This document shows, piece by piece, positions 36,097 through 44,354 of a DNA stretch of 64,000 bases. Under the pieces are notes generated by a model, which ran no database searches, was not told the DNA's origin, and saw only the letters and a list, made by a program, of their open reading frames with translations. This stretch comes from an uncultured Clostridia bacterium (GTDB lineage: Bacteria > Bacillota > Clostridia > UBA1381): NCBI GenBank assembly GCA_934444735.1, contig CAKSDE010000009.1:53672-117671 (forward strand), given 5' to 3'. A program made the translations under genes and the position numbers. The number at the start of each line of letters is the position of its first letter. The first letter of the stretch is position 1.

Positions 36097-37554
36097 TTAT
36101 CTTTCATTATTCTTCTTCCATTGTTCATATTGCCGCGCCGCCTCTTCCGAAACCTTGTAAATTCCTGCTTCCGTCAGCTCGCGGATATAACCGTCTATAT
36201 AATTATCCAACGGTTCGGAACCGTTTGAAAGTACAGAATACTTTTTCTTTATCAATGTAATCGCATTGATTTCATTTCTTACACTTTTCCTGTCAAAATT
36301 CCAGCCGTTTATCGGCATTTTTTTCGCGTTATCGTTGAACTGTTCCGTTTTGCTCCAGACGTCTTTATCCTGCCCTTCGAGAATATATGAATTAAATGCG
36401 TTCCCGAACTTCCATGCACCTCTTGCCAGATACCCTCCGTCTTTTTTCAAATGCAGCTTACCGTCCGCATTTTTCGTGTAGTGCTTTCCCTCAATTCCAA
36501 ACGCTATAAGATTAAACAGCTCGGGATCGGTATTAACCTCCTCCAAAAGCTTAAATGCAAGCTCGGGGTATTTTGAATTTTTACCTATCGCCGTACACGC
36601 CGACGGCGCTCCGTTTGTCAGCCGCTCCGGCGTCAACTGTATCGCAATACATTCAAAGTTATAGTTTGCGTTAAACTCCTCCTCGCCGCCCGGCTTATAT
36701 GCACCTCTCCATACAGCATATTTTTTCTCATATATTTCATTCTCGTCATCATTTATATCCGCAATGTCGGGACGGATATATCCTTTTTCATACCATCTGC
36801 GCAAAAGCTTCGGTCCCTCCGACCAATCATCGGCATCAAATTCGGGCATAAACGAAATATTCCCCTGCGAATCGTAAACCGCCACTATCCCCTCGCTCGA
36901 ATAAGAATACTGATTTAAATTCTCATTTTTTAATCCGCCGCCGTATCTTCCCGTTTTAAAGGGATATATATCAGGCTTGTTCTGCTTTACCCATTCGAGC
37001 ATCGGTTCAATATCTTCAAGATAATGTACCTCCTCAGGATTCAACCCATATTCTTCCGCCAGATCCTTTTGTATAAAAAGTCCGGTCGATCTTGTTAAGA
37101 TCTGCATATTCGGTATGGCGTAAATTCTTCCTTCCATCTTTAAGCCCTCAAGCGCATAATCGGGAAATATGCTTTTAAGCTTTTCCGATTCCGCCAGGTA
37201 GTCCGTAATATCCAGATACCCTCCGTTTTGCACCGAATCCACATAGGAATTTAAATACCCGGAAAAGCACAGATCAAAATCGCTGCCCATTGCAATATTC
37301 ATAACCATTCTGTCGGCATAAAGCGTTTCATTTACAAATTGTATATCCACCTTTGCACCGATTCGCGGAACCGTAATCTCGTTTATCGCCTCCGTTACCG
37401 ACGCCATATCCCGCTGCTCCGAACCCGGTACTATCCACGTGAGCTTTGGAATATTTTCTTCGGCTTTATCCTCCTCACCCGTTTTGGCTGTACAAGCCGC
37501 CATACACGGGATCAGGGACAGTGCCAAAAAAATGCTTTTCCAGTTTTTTAACAT
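36097..37554 (-). CDS. Extracellular solute-binding lipoprotein, LipO/YtcQ type
   Basis: The 485-residue protein has a lipoprotein signal ending in MAAC (Cys21), then the solute-binding fold: LTWIVPGSEQRDMASVTEAI, DFDLCFSGYLNSYVDSVQNG, and GRIYAIPNMQILTRSTGLFI, a hallmark of family-1 sugar-binding proteins. The C-terminal region (about 390-485) resembles the DUF3502 tail of LipO/YtcQ-like proteins, which bind oligosaccharides for ABC uptake. Unusually no permease or ATPase genes lie nearby; its partner would be encoded elsewhere, or the protein may serve as a ligand sensor for YesM. It is the first gene of the large cluster and divergent from yesN, the layout seen where YesN controls its own transport or enzyme operon. 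Confidence 0.88.
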   Translation of the reverse strand: MLKNWKSIFLALSLIPCMAACTAKTGEEDKAEENIPKLTWIVPGSEQRDMASVTEAINEITVPRIGAKVDIQFVNETLYADRMVMNIAMGSDFDLCFSGYLNSYVDSVQNGGYLDITDYLAESEKLKSIFPDYALEGLKMEGRIYAIPNMQILTRSTGLFIQKDLAEEYGLNPEEVHYLEDIEPMLEWVKQNKPDIYPFKTGRYGGGLKNENLNQYSYSSEGIVAVYDSQGNISFMPEFDADDWSEGPKLLRRWYEKGYIRPDIADINDDENEIYEKKYAVWRGAYKPGGEEEFNANYNFECIAIQLTPERLTNGAPSACTAIGKNSKYPELAFKLLEEVNTDPELFNLIAFGIEGKHYTKNADGKLHLKKDGGYLARGAWKFGNAFNSYILEGQDKDVWSKTEQFNDNAKKMPINGWNFDRKSVRNEINAITLIKKKYSVLSNGSEPLDNYIDGYIRELTEAGIYKVSEEAARQYEQWKKNNER

Positions 37555-37604
37555 CTGCTGACCTCCATTGCCTCATCTTAGTTGTATTCACTATTATTAC
37601 CATA

Positions 37605-37640
37605 ATTGTATCACATTTGCACAGTAAAAAACAGTGTAAA
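37605..37640 (-). promoter_or_regulatory. Activator-type promoter of the lipoprotein/beta-helix cluster with tandem ACAGT repeats
   Basis: On the minus strand a TACAAT minus-10 (37605-37610) has no recognisable minus-35. In its place lie two tandem 10-base units on the plus strand, ACAGTAAAAA (37621-37630) and ACAGTGTAAA (37631-37640). A weak minus-35 overlapped by direct repeats is what an AraC-family activator such as the divergent YesN would need. This is an inference from position. Confidence 0.4.
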
Positions 37641-37685
37641 ATTTTGCTATTTGTATCTTTTGTTGCTGTTTTTTTGTGTATGATA

Positions 37686-37714
37686 TTGAAAATAACACCG
37701 ATTTATTGTATAAT
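37686..37714 (+). promoter_or_regulatory. Promoter of yesN-yesM
   Basis: TTGAAA (37686-37691), 17 bases, TATAAT (37709-37714). The start falls near 37721, about 30 bases before the ATG. Confidence 0.65.
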
Positions 37715-37750
37715 GAACATGTGGGAACAAAAAAAACGGAGGGGTTATAC

Positions 37751-38956
37751 ATGATAAACATAATTGCAATAGATGATGAATACAGCGTTCTCAATCTGCT
37801 GCCGCATATAATAGACTGGAACGAATACGGCTGTAATCTTACAAAGACATTTTCTTCTGCCGAATCCGCTCTCGATTACATTGCGCAAAATGACGTTGAC
37901 GTTGTAATCTCCGACATCTGTATGCCGAACATGAACGGAATAGATTTCGTTCAAAATCTCTCGGCGCTCTACCCTAATATAACGGTGGTTTTCCTTTCGG
38001 CATACAAGGATTTTGAATATGCCAAAAGCGCCATAAAATACGGTGTTTTTGACTACATAACAAAGCCCCTGGACTTTGATGAGCTTGACCGTTTGCTAAA
38101 GCGTCTTTCAAAGTCGATTTCCATAAAGCAGCAAATGCAGAACAGCTATACCATATATGAAAAACAGCAAATTCTGATTGATTTCATCTCAGGTAAAATC
38201 AGTTCTGCGGATTTTTGCAGCGCTCTTAATCTGGATCCCGAATATTCCCCCGAAAATTCTCCTGCCGCAACGGTAACGATAAAAATAAACGGCTTGGTAG
38301 AATTTTTAAAAACAAAATGGGCATACGGTATAGACAGGCTCTATTCCTGTCTTATCAGATTTCTCGAAAGTGATGCAATAGAGGTGATCCCTCTTACGCT
38401 CTCGGCCCACAGTGCCGATATTCTCATGTTTTCCTCACAGTCGCCGAGCTGCGATTCATTTGCCCGCCGGCTTACCGAAACAAAGGAGAATTTCTGTAAA
38501 ATATGCAAAGACGAACTCACACTCGATGCGTCGATTGAAATATGCACTACTCTAAACTCGCTTTACGATGTCAAGCTTTCCGCGCTCGGCTCAGAAGCAG
38601 AGGACGACTCTCCGCAGCAGAAAAACGCAAACGTCATGGAAAAGGCACTCGAATACATAAACCGGCATCTTTCCTCCGATATTTCACTCTCGGACGTTGC
38701 CGGGAGCATTTATATGTCGCCGTATCATTTTTCCCGAATGTTCAAGGCATATCAGAACGAAACATTCTCGGATTTTATCTTAAAAAAACGGCTCGAATAT
38801 GCTCAGACGCTTTTAAAGACGGAGAACTACACCGTATCGCAGATTGCCGAAATGACCGGGTTTATGAACCGAAATTATTTTCACCGCGTTTTCAAGCACA
38901 ATATCGGCTGCACGCCGAAAGAATATATCCAGGCAAACAAAACCTCAAAGGAGTGA
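37751..38956 (+). CDS. YesN-type response regulator with AraC helix-turn-helix output
   Basis: The 401-residue protein has an N-terminal receiver domain: MINIIAIDDEYSVLN with the acidic pair (Asp8, Asp9), the phospho-acceptor Asp55 in VVISDICMPNMNG, and the conserved lysine in DYITKPLDFDEL. A variable middle follows, then a C-terminal AraC-type DNA-binding domain (about 300-400; SLSDVAGSIYMSPYHFSRMF and VSQIAEMTGFMNRNYFHRVF, two helix-turn-helix units). I start it at ATG 37751, which has GGAGGGG at good spacing, rather than at an upstream in-frame start without such a site. It is phosphorylated by the kinase encoded seven bases downstream and most likely activates the divergent lipoprotein and enzyme genes. 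Confidence 0.93.
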   Translation: MINIIAIDDEYSVLNLLPHIIDWNEYGCNLTKTFSSAESALDYIAQNDVDVVISDICMPNMNGIDFVQNLSALYPNITVVFLSAYKDFEYAKSAIKYGVFDYITKPLDFDELDRLLKRLSKSISIKQQMQNSYTIYEKQQILIDFISGKISSADFCSALNLDPEYSPENSPAATVTIKINGLVEFLKTKWAYGIDRLYSCLIRFLESDAIEVIPLTLSAHSADILMFSSQSPSCDSFARRLTETKENFCKICKDELTLDASIEICTTLNSLYDVKLSALGSEAEDDSPQQKNANVMEKALEYINRHLSSDISLSDVAGSIYMSPYHFSRMFKAYQNETFSDFILKKRLEYAQTLLKTENYTVSQIAEMTGFMNRNYFHRVFKHNIGCTPKEYIQANKTSKE

Positions 38957-38962
38957 TTTCAC

Positions 38963-40651
38963 TTGAATAACCGCCTGCTGTGGAAAACCATTTTCCAATA
39001 CAAGCGCAACAATATATTTTTCCGTAACATGATACTGGTTTTTCTGCTCGTATGCATACCTCTTTCGGCGCTGACCGTTATATTTTCCGTTTACTACAAC
39101 AAAAATTTCGAGCAGAATATGATTACATACTACAACAGCAAAATGGACGAGATAAGCAACCAGTTCAACGACTTTATAAACATTACAAACAGCAATTATA
39201 ACGCTATCTCGACAAACTATAATTTTATAAACTGGCTAAACACTGTGGAATATACGGAATCTACGGCTCAGGCAATGGATATTTACGAGATTACCAAGCA
39301 GCTTTCTATGTCCTCTTTGAACATTCCGCACCTCAATTCGATTTACCTGTATAAAAAAAGCACCGATTATGTTTTTTCGCTCAATAATTCAAATACGCTC
39401 AAACGTTTTGACGATAACTCATGGTACGGGAAATTTGCCAACAATTCAAATAAGGATTTTATATATTTCCGCAGCTTTAACGGAACAGACTATGTGACAA
39501 TATGCCGCACGGTTGACGCAAACGGTGATTTTTTCGCCGGGCTGATAATCTTTAATTTCCGCGCTGATGAATTTCGCAAAATATTTTTATCGGACAGTAA
39601 TTCCGCAAAAATAAAAATCACATCACAAACCGGAAACGCCGTATTTTCCGATTTTGATGATTCCCAAAAAGCCGGGCGCGACTTTCTTACTCTCGAGCGC
39701 GATTGCATAGAATCCTTCTACCACATCATTGTGCAGTTTGATTTCAGTGCATTCAGCGAGCAGAAAAAGCTTTCGTCTATTTCAATCGTGCTGAGTATTG
39801 TCTTTGCGATTATCGCAACTATATTCATCTCGTGCTACATAAGCATGAAATTTTACGCATCTCTCTTTAAGATAATAAACATTTTCAGAAATGAGTTCGG
39901 CGATACAGATGATATCCCGGTTGAGGTAAACAGTATAATAAATAACGTATTGCAGCTAAAAGAAAAAAATGCGGAAATCGAGGAGGTTCTCTCGCAAAAA
40001 ATTTCAGCACTCAAACGCTCACAGATATTGACTCTCCAGGAGCAGATCAATCCGCATTTTATATTCAATGCGCTGAACGTCATATCAATGACCGACATGG
40101 CGGAGCATAAAAAACAAACGAACATAACAAAGATAATAAAGCTCCTTTCGGATATTCTAAAGGGTGTTTTGGACACCGAAAGCTATACCTGTTCTTTCAG
40201 GCAGGAGCTTGAATATGTTGACAAATATGTTCAGCTGCAAAATATCAAGTTCGATAACCACATAAAATTTGAAAAGGACATTTCGGAAAACGTCATGTAT
40301 TTATCCTGCGTCAAATTCATGCTCCAGCCGATAATAGAAAATGCAATCGAACACGGCATCATGCATAACCCCGACGGTTTCGGGACAATCACTTTAAAAG
40401 CATACGTAGAAAACAACAGCTTTAAAATCATAATATCGGACGACGGACCGGGAATATCGCCGCAAAAGGCAATTGAGCTTGAAAGATCACTCAAATCGTC
40501 AACAATGTCGCACAAAAAGCACATCGGCATAGCGAACGTACATAAGCGCATACAGTTAATCTACGGCGAGAGCTACGGGCTTGAAATCGTACCCTGTGAG
40601 CATGGCGCAAAAATCGAGTATACCCTGCCGAACACGGTATACAGAGATTAG
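38963..40651 (+). CDS. YesM-type sensor histidine kinase
   Basis: The 562-residue membrane kinase starts at TTG 38963 behind AAGGAGTG. Helix 1 is at about residues 22-44 (MILVFLLVCIPLSALTVIFS), a ~230-residue extracellular sensor domain follows, and helix 2 lies near 273-297 (SIVLSIVFAIIATIFISCY). The cytoplasmic part has the LytS/YesM-type His_kinase motif LQEQINPHFIFNALN with phospho-acceptor His365, then the ATPase domain (N-box NAIEHG, DDGPGI, and GIANVHKRIQLIYG). Such kinases sense extracellular sugars, sometimes through the solute-binding protein. It ends at an AT-rich hairpin terminator. It pairs with the response regulator upstream. Confidence 0.94.
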   Translation: MNNRLLWKTIFQYKRNNIFFRNMILVFLLVCIPLSALTVIFSVYYNKNFEQNMITYYNSKMDEISNQFNDFINITNSNYNAISTNYNFINWLNTVEYTESTAQAMDIYEITKQLSMSSLNIPHLNSIYLYKKSTDYVFSLNNSNTLKRFDDNSWYGKFANNSNKDFIYFRSFNGTDYVTICRTVDANGDFFAGLIIFNFRADEFRKIFLSDSNSAKIKITSQTGNAVFSDFDDSQKAGRDFLTLERDCIESFYHIIVQFDFSAFSEQKKLSSISIVLSIVFAIIATIFISCYISMKFYASLFKIINIFRNEFGDTDDIPVEVNSIINNVLQLKEKNAEIEEVLSQKISALKRSQILTLQEQINPHFIFNALNVISMTDMAEHKKQTNITKIIKLLSDILKGVLDTESYTCSFRQELEYVDKYVQLQNIKFDNHIKFEKDISENVMYLSCVKFMLQPIIENAIEHGIMHNPDGFGTITLKAYVENNSFKIIISDDGPGISPQKAIELERSLKSSTMSHKKHIGIANVHKRIQLIYGESYGLEIVPCEHGAKIEYTLPNTVYRD

Positions 40652-40677
40652 CGGCAGTGTAAAATGAGTAAGAATTA

Positions 40678-40717
40678 AAAAATACAATATATTTCAAAAA
40701 ATATATTGTATTTTTTT
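40678..40717 (+). terminator. AT-rich hairpin terminator of yesN-yesM
   Basis: AAATACAATATATTT pairs with AAATATATTGTATTT across a short loop and runs into TTTTTTT. The stem is weak because it is nearly all A/T but long (about 15 bp). It partly overlaps the promoter of the next gene. Confidence 0.55.
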
Positions 40718-40733
40718 ACACTTATGATATAAT
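40706..40733 (+). promoter_or_regulatory. Promoter of the disrupted stalk/YD-repeat gene
   Basis: TTGTAT (40706-40711), 16 bases, TATAAT (40728-40733), about 30 bases before the ATG at 40765. The minus-35 lies in the arm of the preceding terminator hairpin. Confidence 0.5.
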
Positions 40734-40764
40734 AAAATCAATATAATTTAAAGGGGAGTTTTTT

Positions 40765-42009
40765 ATGAAAAAACAAATTTTTGCGCTTGCGGCTCTCGCA
40801 AGCTTTACAATGTCCGCAACAGCATTTGCGGCACGCCCGACTATCGTTAAAGTATGAGGGGAGGAAATCGAGTCCGATGTTGCGCCGCAGATTATCAACA
40901 ACAGAACCTTCGTGCCGCTGCGTGCGATTTTTGAGGCTTTGGATATAGCTGTAGACTACGATGCCGCAACAAAAACCATAACGGCAAAGGGCGCCGATAA
41001 AACATTTGAGCTGACAATCGGCAGCAATATCGTAAAGGTGAACGGTGAAGAAAAGCAGATTGACGCTCCGGCAATAATAAAGGACAACAGAACGCTTGTA
41101 CCCCTGCGTGCCTGCGCCGAAAGCTTCGGCTTCGAGGTTGACTGGAATGATAAAACAAGAGTCGCAAAGGTTAAAAAAGGCATATGGCTTGTGAGTAAAA
41201 GGGCAAGAAATGGGAGCACTACTGCCACTTATCAGTATGATAAAAACGGCAATTTAACTTATCAAGAAGATAGTGAGGGCTCTTGGATATACAAATACGA
41301 TGAAAATGACAATCAAACATATATTAGTTACCCAAATGGATTTTGGGTAAAGTCAGAATTTAACGAATACGGCGAAAAAATCTATGTTGAAAATTTTGAC
41401 GGATATTGGTCTAAATTTACATATGATGAATATGGTAACGAAACTTATAGAGAAGATTCTGACGGTCACTGGTCTAAATCTATATATGATGAGAATGGCA
41501 ATGAAACTTATTATGAAGATTCTTACGGTCAGTGGGATAAGTATACATATAATGAAAATGGCAATAAAACTTATTATGAAAATTCCTATGGAAATTATGA
41601 AAAATATGCATATGATGAGAATAACAATTTAACTTATTATGAATCCTCCTCTGATTATTGGGATAAATATACATATGATGAATATGGTAATTTAACTTAT
41701 GGAGAACATTCTGACGGAAATTGGGGAAAACGTACATATGATGAAAACGGCAATGAAACTTATTATGAAGATTCTTACGGACGGTGGGATAAATATACAT
41801 ATGATAAAAACGGCAATTTAACTTATGGAGAACATTCTGACGGATGGTGGGATAAATATACATATGATGAATATGGCAATTTAACCTATCGTGAATATTC
41901 TGACGGATCTTGGGATAAATATACATATGACGAAAGCGGCAATAGAATTTATGAAGAATATAGCACCGGCGACATTTACACATATGAATATATCTATATG
42001 GTACGCTAA
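40765..42009 (+). pseudogene. Stalk-domain plus YD-repeat secreted protein, interrupted by in-frame TGA
   Basis: The ATG at 40765 follows AAAGGGGAG and begins a good signal peptide (MKKQIFALAALASFTMSATA). The frame then meets TGA at 40855-40857 (codon 31), and continues open in the same frame to TAA at 42007-42009. The continuation is an ordinary stalk domain (IINNRTFVPLRAIFEALDIA, IIKDNRTLVPLRACAESFGF), followed by twelve ~21-residue YD-like repeats (pattern WDKYTYDEYGNLTYxExSDG), to about 414 codons in total. All surface-targeting parts lie upstream of the stop, so the product as read would be a 30-residue peptide. It could be a true pseudogene, a base-calling error or a read-through gene; TGA is a normal stop elsewhere here (for example in the yesN-like gene and rnc). 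A GTG at 40912 has no ribosome site. Confidence 0.75.
41236..41990 (+). repeat. Tandem repeats of about 63 bp encoding YD-like units
   Basis: Twelve units are seen from the spacing of the GGC/GGT-AA anchor at 41248, 41308, 41371, 41434, 41497 and onward every 63 bases to 41938; the first interval is 60. Each encodes 21 residues around Y-x-Y-D-E-x-G-N-x-T-Y. Units are similar at the DNA level, with frequent AATGGCAAT and ACATATGATGA blocks, so copy number may change by slippage. Confidence 0.8.
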
Positions 42010-42013
42010 CCAT

Positions 42014-42040
42014 AAAACTCCACCTCTCGGGTGGAGTTTT
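42014..42040 (+). terminator. Rho-independent terminator
   Basis: AAAACTCCACC pairs with GGTGGAGTTTT around a five-base loop and is followed by ATTTT. It closes the interrupted gene. Confidence 0.8.
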
Positions 42041-42062
42041 ATTTTCCCCGCTTAAAAAAGTA

Positions 42063-42091
42063 TTGACAATATATAAAAAATAACGTAAAAT
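42063..42091 (+). promoter_or_regulatory. Promoter of the 42123 gene
   Basis: TTGACA (42063-42068), 17 bases, TAAAAT (42086-42091). It sits just after the preceding terminator, so the 42123 gene is an independent unit. Confidence 0.7.
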
Positions 42092-42122
42092 ATACATATC
42101 AAATAAGAGAAAGGGAAAGCAC

Positions 42123-43580
42123 ATGAAAAAAATATTATTAAAATCAGCTGTATGCATTGGAATATTCGCATCACTTATCGGCATCTCGGCACACGCAGCG
42201 CCGAGCGTCGAGCTAAACGGCAAAGCAATCGAATTTACCGACCAGGAGCCGGTAATCATAGACAACCGCACCCTTATCCCGGTAAGAGATGTACTTGAGG
42301 CTATGGGCGCAGAGGTAGACTGGTTAGCAGAGGAGCGCGCCGTAGTTGCAATGCGCGATATGAACACCGTTATAATCCGCATAAATGACTCAAACATCAT
42401 CTCAAACGGCGTACCTGCCGCTATTGATGTTCCGGCGCAAATCATAAATTCGCGCACCATGCTCCCGGCAAGAGCGGTAGTCGAGGCTTTGGGCGGCAAC
42501 GTTGATTGGGACGGCGCAGCGCAGAAAGTAATCATAACCACACCGCAGACCGAGCATGGCGGCAATATAAGCTACATAAATGACTCGACCGTTTTAACTG
42601 ACGGAACGGTTGTGACGCTGCGTGCAGGTTATCCTGTTTTTTCGGGAAGTGAAAACGGTATTTCTACGGTAAATGAGGACTGCAAAAACCGCGCACAGTC
42701 GTTTATCGATATGTTAAAAGAGAATCTTGCGAACGAGGACAGCTTAGATCCGCTTGAGAGTACCTCAAAATACAACTGCCTTGTATATGACTGCTCTGTT
42801 GTATTTGACAAATTCAATATGGTCTCTGTTCTGGATCAGGCGCAATATTTCTGCGGCACTCAAAGCACAACCCTTTCGTTTGACATCTCAAATTACAATC
42901 TCACCTCGGGCAATACGCTTACTCTTGAAGATGTTTTAAACGTGCCGCAGGACGAAATCGAGGCGCTCTCGATGTATTCTTTCTTTATGAGCGACGATAC
43001 TCTCGTTCTTGCGCTTACGTCGGATACCGCCTTTTATTCACAATACGGCTATGAAAGCATGATTCCTCTTAAATATTCCTTCACGCCGGAATACTTCAAG
43101 ATAAATATGCTCACCGGCGAAAAGGAGGATAAGGAGCCTGTTTCGATTTTCCAAAATGATAGCAATCTCCCGAATGATCTTGAAGTAACAGAATACGAAT
43201 CAATCGCACAGCTTTCAAGCGCTCTCGGATTTAAGATGCCCGAATTCAGCAATTCGGTAATCTATATTGCGCAAAACTACAGAAAACTGGGCGATACCCT
43301 GGGCGAAATCATATATCAGTCGGACGATTCCGACCGGTACGTGCTCAGAAAGATGCCCGGAGATGCAAACATTTCAGGCATTGACGGCGGTGAAGAAATC
43401 GAGAATTATCTCTATAACGGCTCTTTGGTTTATATCTACCGTACGGAAAATTCAATTTTTACCGAATTTTCAATTGAAAAGAGCGATACTGTTTATTCAT
43501 ACAGTGTTATATCATATCAAGGGAACGAGTATGAGCTAAAAGAGCTTACAAATGATATAATAGACAAGGAAAACCGATAA
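42123..43580 (+). CDS. Secreted stalk-domain protein with RsiV/DUF3298-like C-terminal region
   Basis: The 485 residues begin with a signal peptide (MKKILLKSAVCIGIFASLIG..., cleavage near AHA-AP). A stalk domain of the copper-amine-oxidase-N type follows (about 27-140; IIDNRTLIPVRDVLEAMGAE and IINSRTMLPARAVVEALGGN). The region at about 150-310 (SYINDSTVLTDG, YPVFSG, LTSGNTLTLEDVL) has the pattern of DUF4163/DUF3298 proteins such as RsiV, which fold around a lysozyme-binding or structural beta sheet. The C-terminal ~170 residues are unassigned. It is secreted and has no obvious anchor. It has its own promoter and a bidirectional terminator at 43594-43624. The stalk domain makes it a relative of the neighbouring interrupted gene. 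Confidence 0.85.
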   Translation: MKKILLKSAVCIGIFASLIGISAHAAPSVELNGKAIEFTDQEPVIIDNRTLIPVRDVLEAMGAEVDWLAEERAVVAMRDMNTVIIRINDSNIISNGVPAAIDVPAQIINSRTMLPARAVVEALGGNVDWDGAAQKVIITTPQTEHGGNISYINDSTVLTDGTVVTLRAGYPVFSGSENGISTVNEDCKNRAQSFIDMLKENLANEDSLDPLESTSKYNCLVYDCSVVFDKFNMVSVLDQAQYFCGTQSTTLSFDISNYNLTSGNTLTLEDVLNVPQDEIEALSMYSFFMSDDTLVLALTSDTAFYSQYGYESMIPLKYSFTPEYFKINMLTGEKEDKEPVSIFQNDSNLPNDLEVTEYESIAQLSSALGFKMPEFSNSVIYIAQNYRKLGDTLGEIIYQSDDSDRYVLRKMPGDANISGIDGGEEIENYLYNGSLVYIYRTENSIFTEFSIEKSDTVYSYSVISYQGNEYELKELTNDIIDKENR

Positions 43581-43593
43581 GTTTTAAGTGAAT

Positions 43594-43624
43594 AAAAATG
43601 AGGTGCAAATTGCACCTCATTTTT
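43594..43624. terminator. Bidirectional rho-independent terminator
   Basis: AAAAATGAGGTGCA pairs with TGCACCTCATTTTT around a three-base loop, with A and T runs on both sides. It serves the 42123 gene and the convergent TtcA-like gene. Confidence 0.9.
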
Positions 43625-43633
43625 TACATTCCC

Positions 43634-44344
43634 TCACCTTTTCCAACCGTCAATCTCACTGTTTTTGATTGCGGTAAACAAGCGTTTTTTGAGTCCCGGG
43701 TTCATTTCTTTATTAAGCCGGGCTATAAGATCTTTCATCTCTTTTCTTTTGGTATTTCCGTCTGCCGGGCAAGGATTATGCAAAACCGGCACGCCTAACC
43801 GTCTTACCGCGCCCTTAATATCACCCTCACGCACATAGATAAGCGGGCGGATTCTGTAGAGGTCGGTTTTGTCCATGTATGTAACAGGCGGGAAACAGTT
43901 TATTCGCCCTTCATACATAAGGCTTAAAAAGAACGTTTCCAAAACGTCCTCGTTATGATGCCCCAAAGCAACACGGGTACAGCCGTTCTCTATTGCAAAA
44001 TCATTCAGTGCGCCGCTCCTCATCTTAGCGCACAGCGAGCATGGATTCGGCTCCTTGCGCTCATCAAATACTATCTCTTTTATATTGGTATACTTCACCT
44101 TATGCTCTGCACCGAAGCTTTCGCAATACTTTTTTATCTCGGTGTAATCCAGTCCGTATCCCATATCAACGGTCAGTCCGATAACGCTGAACTTTTTCGG
44201 ATAGTACCTGCTTAAATTCGCCAGTGCTCCCAAAAGCACCAAGCTGTCCTTTCCGCCCGACACCCCGACCGCAACTCTGTCGCCGTCCTGTATCATGTCG
44301 TAATCTTCCACAGCCTTTCGGACGCAGGTTATTATTCTTTTCAT
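43634..44344 (-). CDS. TtcA-family tRNA 2-thiocytidine synthetase-like PP-loop ATPase
   Basis: The 236-residue protein has the PP-loop ATP-binding motif VGVSGGKDSLVL (29-34 = SGGKDS). It also has the CxxC of TtcA-like enzymes in PNPCSLCAKMRSGAL and a downstream cysteine in HNPCPADG, which together bind an iron-sulfur cluster. TtcA thiolates cytidine 32 in certain tRNAs. The protein is shorter than E. coli TtcA (311 residues), as usual in Clostridia, so a related tRNA or small-molecule thiolase cannot be excluded. It is the last gene of the HD-recX-rimO-pgsA-ttcA run, ten bases after pgsA. Confidence 0.87.
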   Translation of the reverse strand: MKRIITCVRKAVEDYDMIQDGDRVAVGVSGGKDSLVLLGALANLSRYYPKKFSVIGLTVDMGYGLDYTEIKKYCESFGAEHKVKYTNIKEIVFDERKEPNPCSLCAKMRSGALNDFAIENGCTRVALGHHNEDVLETFFLSLMYEGRINCFPPVTYMDKTDLYRIRPLIYVREGDIKGAVRRLGVPVLHNPCPADGNTKRKEMKDLIARLNKEMNPGLKKRLFTAIKNSEIDGWKR

Positions 44345-44354
44345 CTTTGGTTCC

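Noticed and set aside
40855..40857. TGA as selenocysteine or as a recoded sense codon
   Set aside because: TGA ends other genes here (yesN-like gene, rnc), and this is not a redox protein; mutation or sequence error is simpler.
41480..42565. 361-codon open frame on the minus strand
   Set aside because: It is antisense to the 63-bp repeats and the start of the 42123 gene. The repeats simply contain no stop in that frame, and the product is low-complexity with no start signals.
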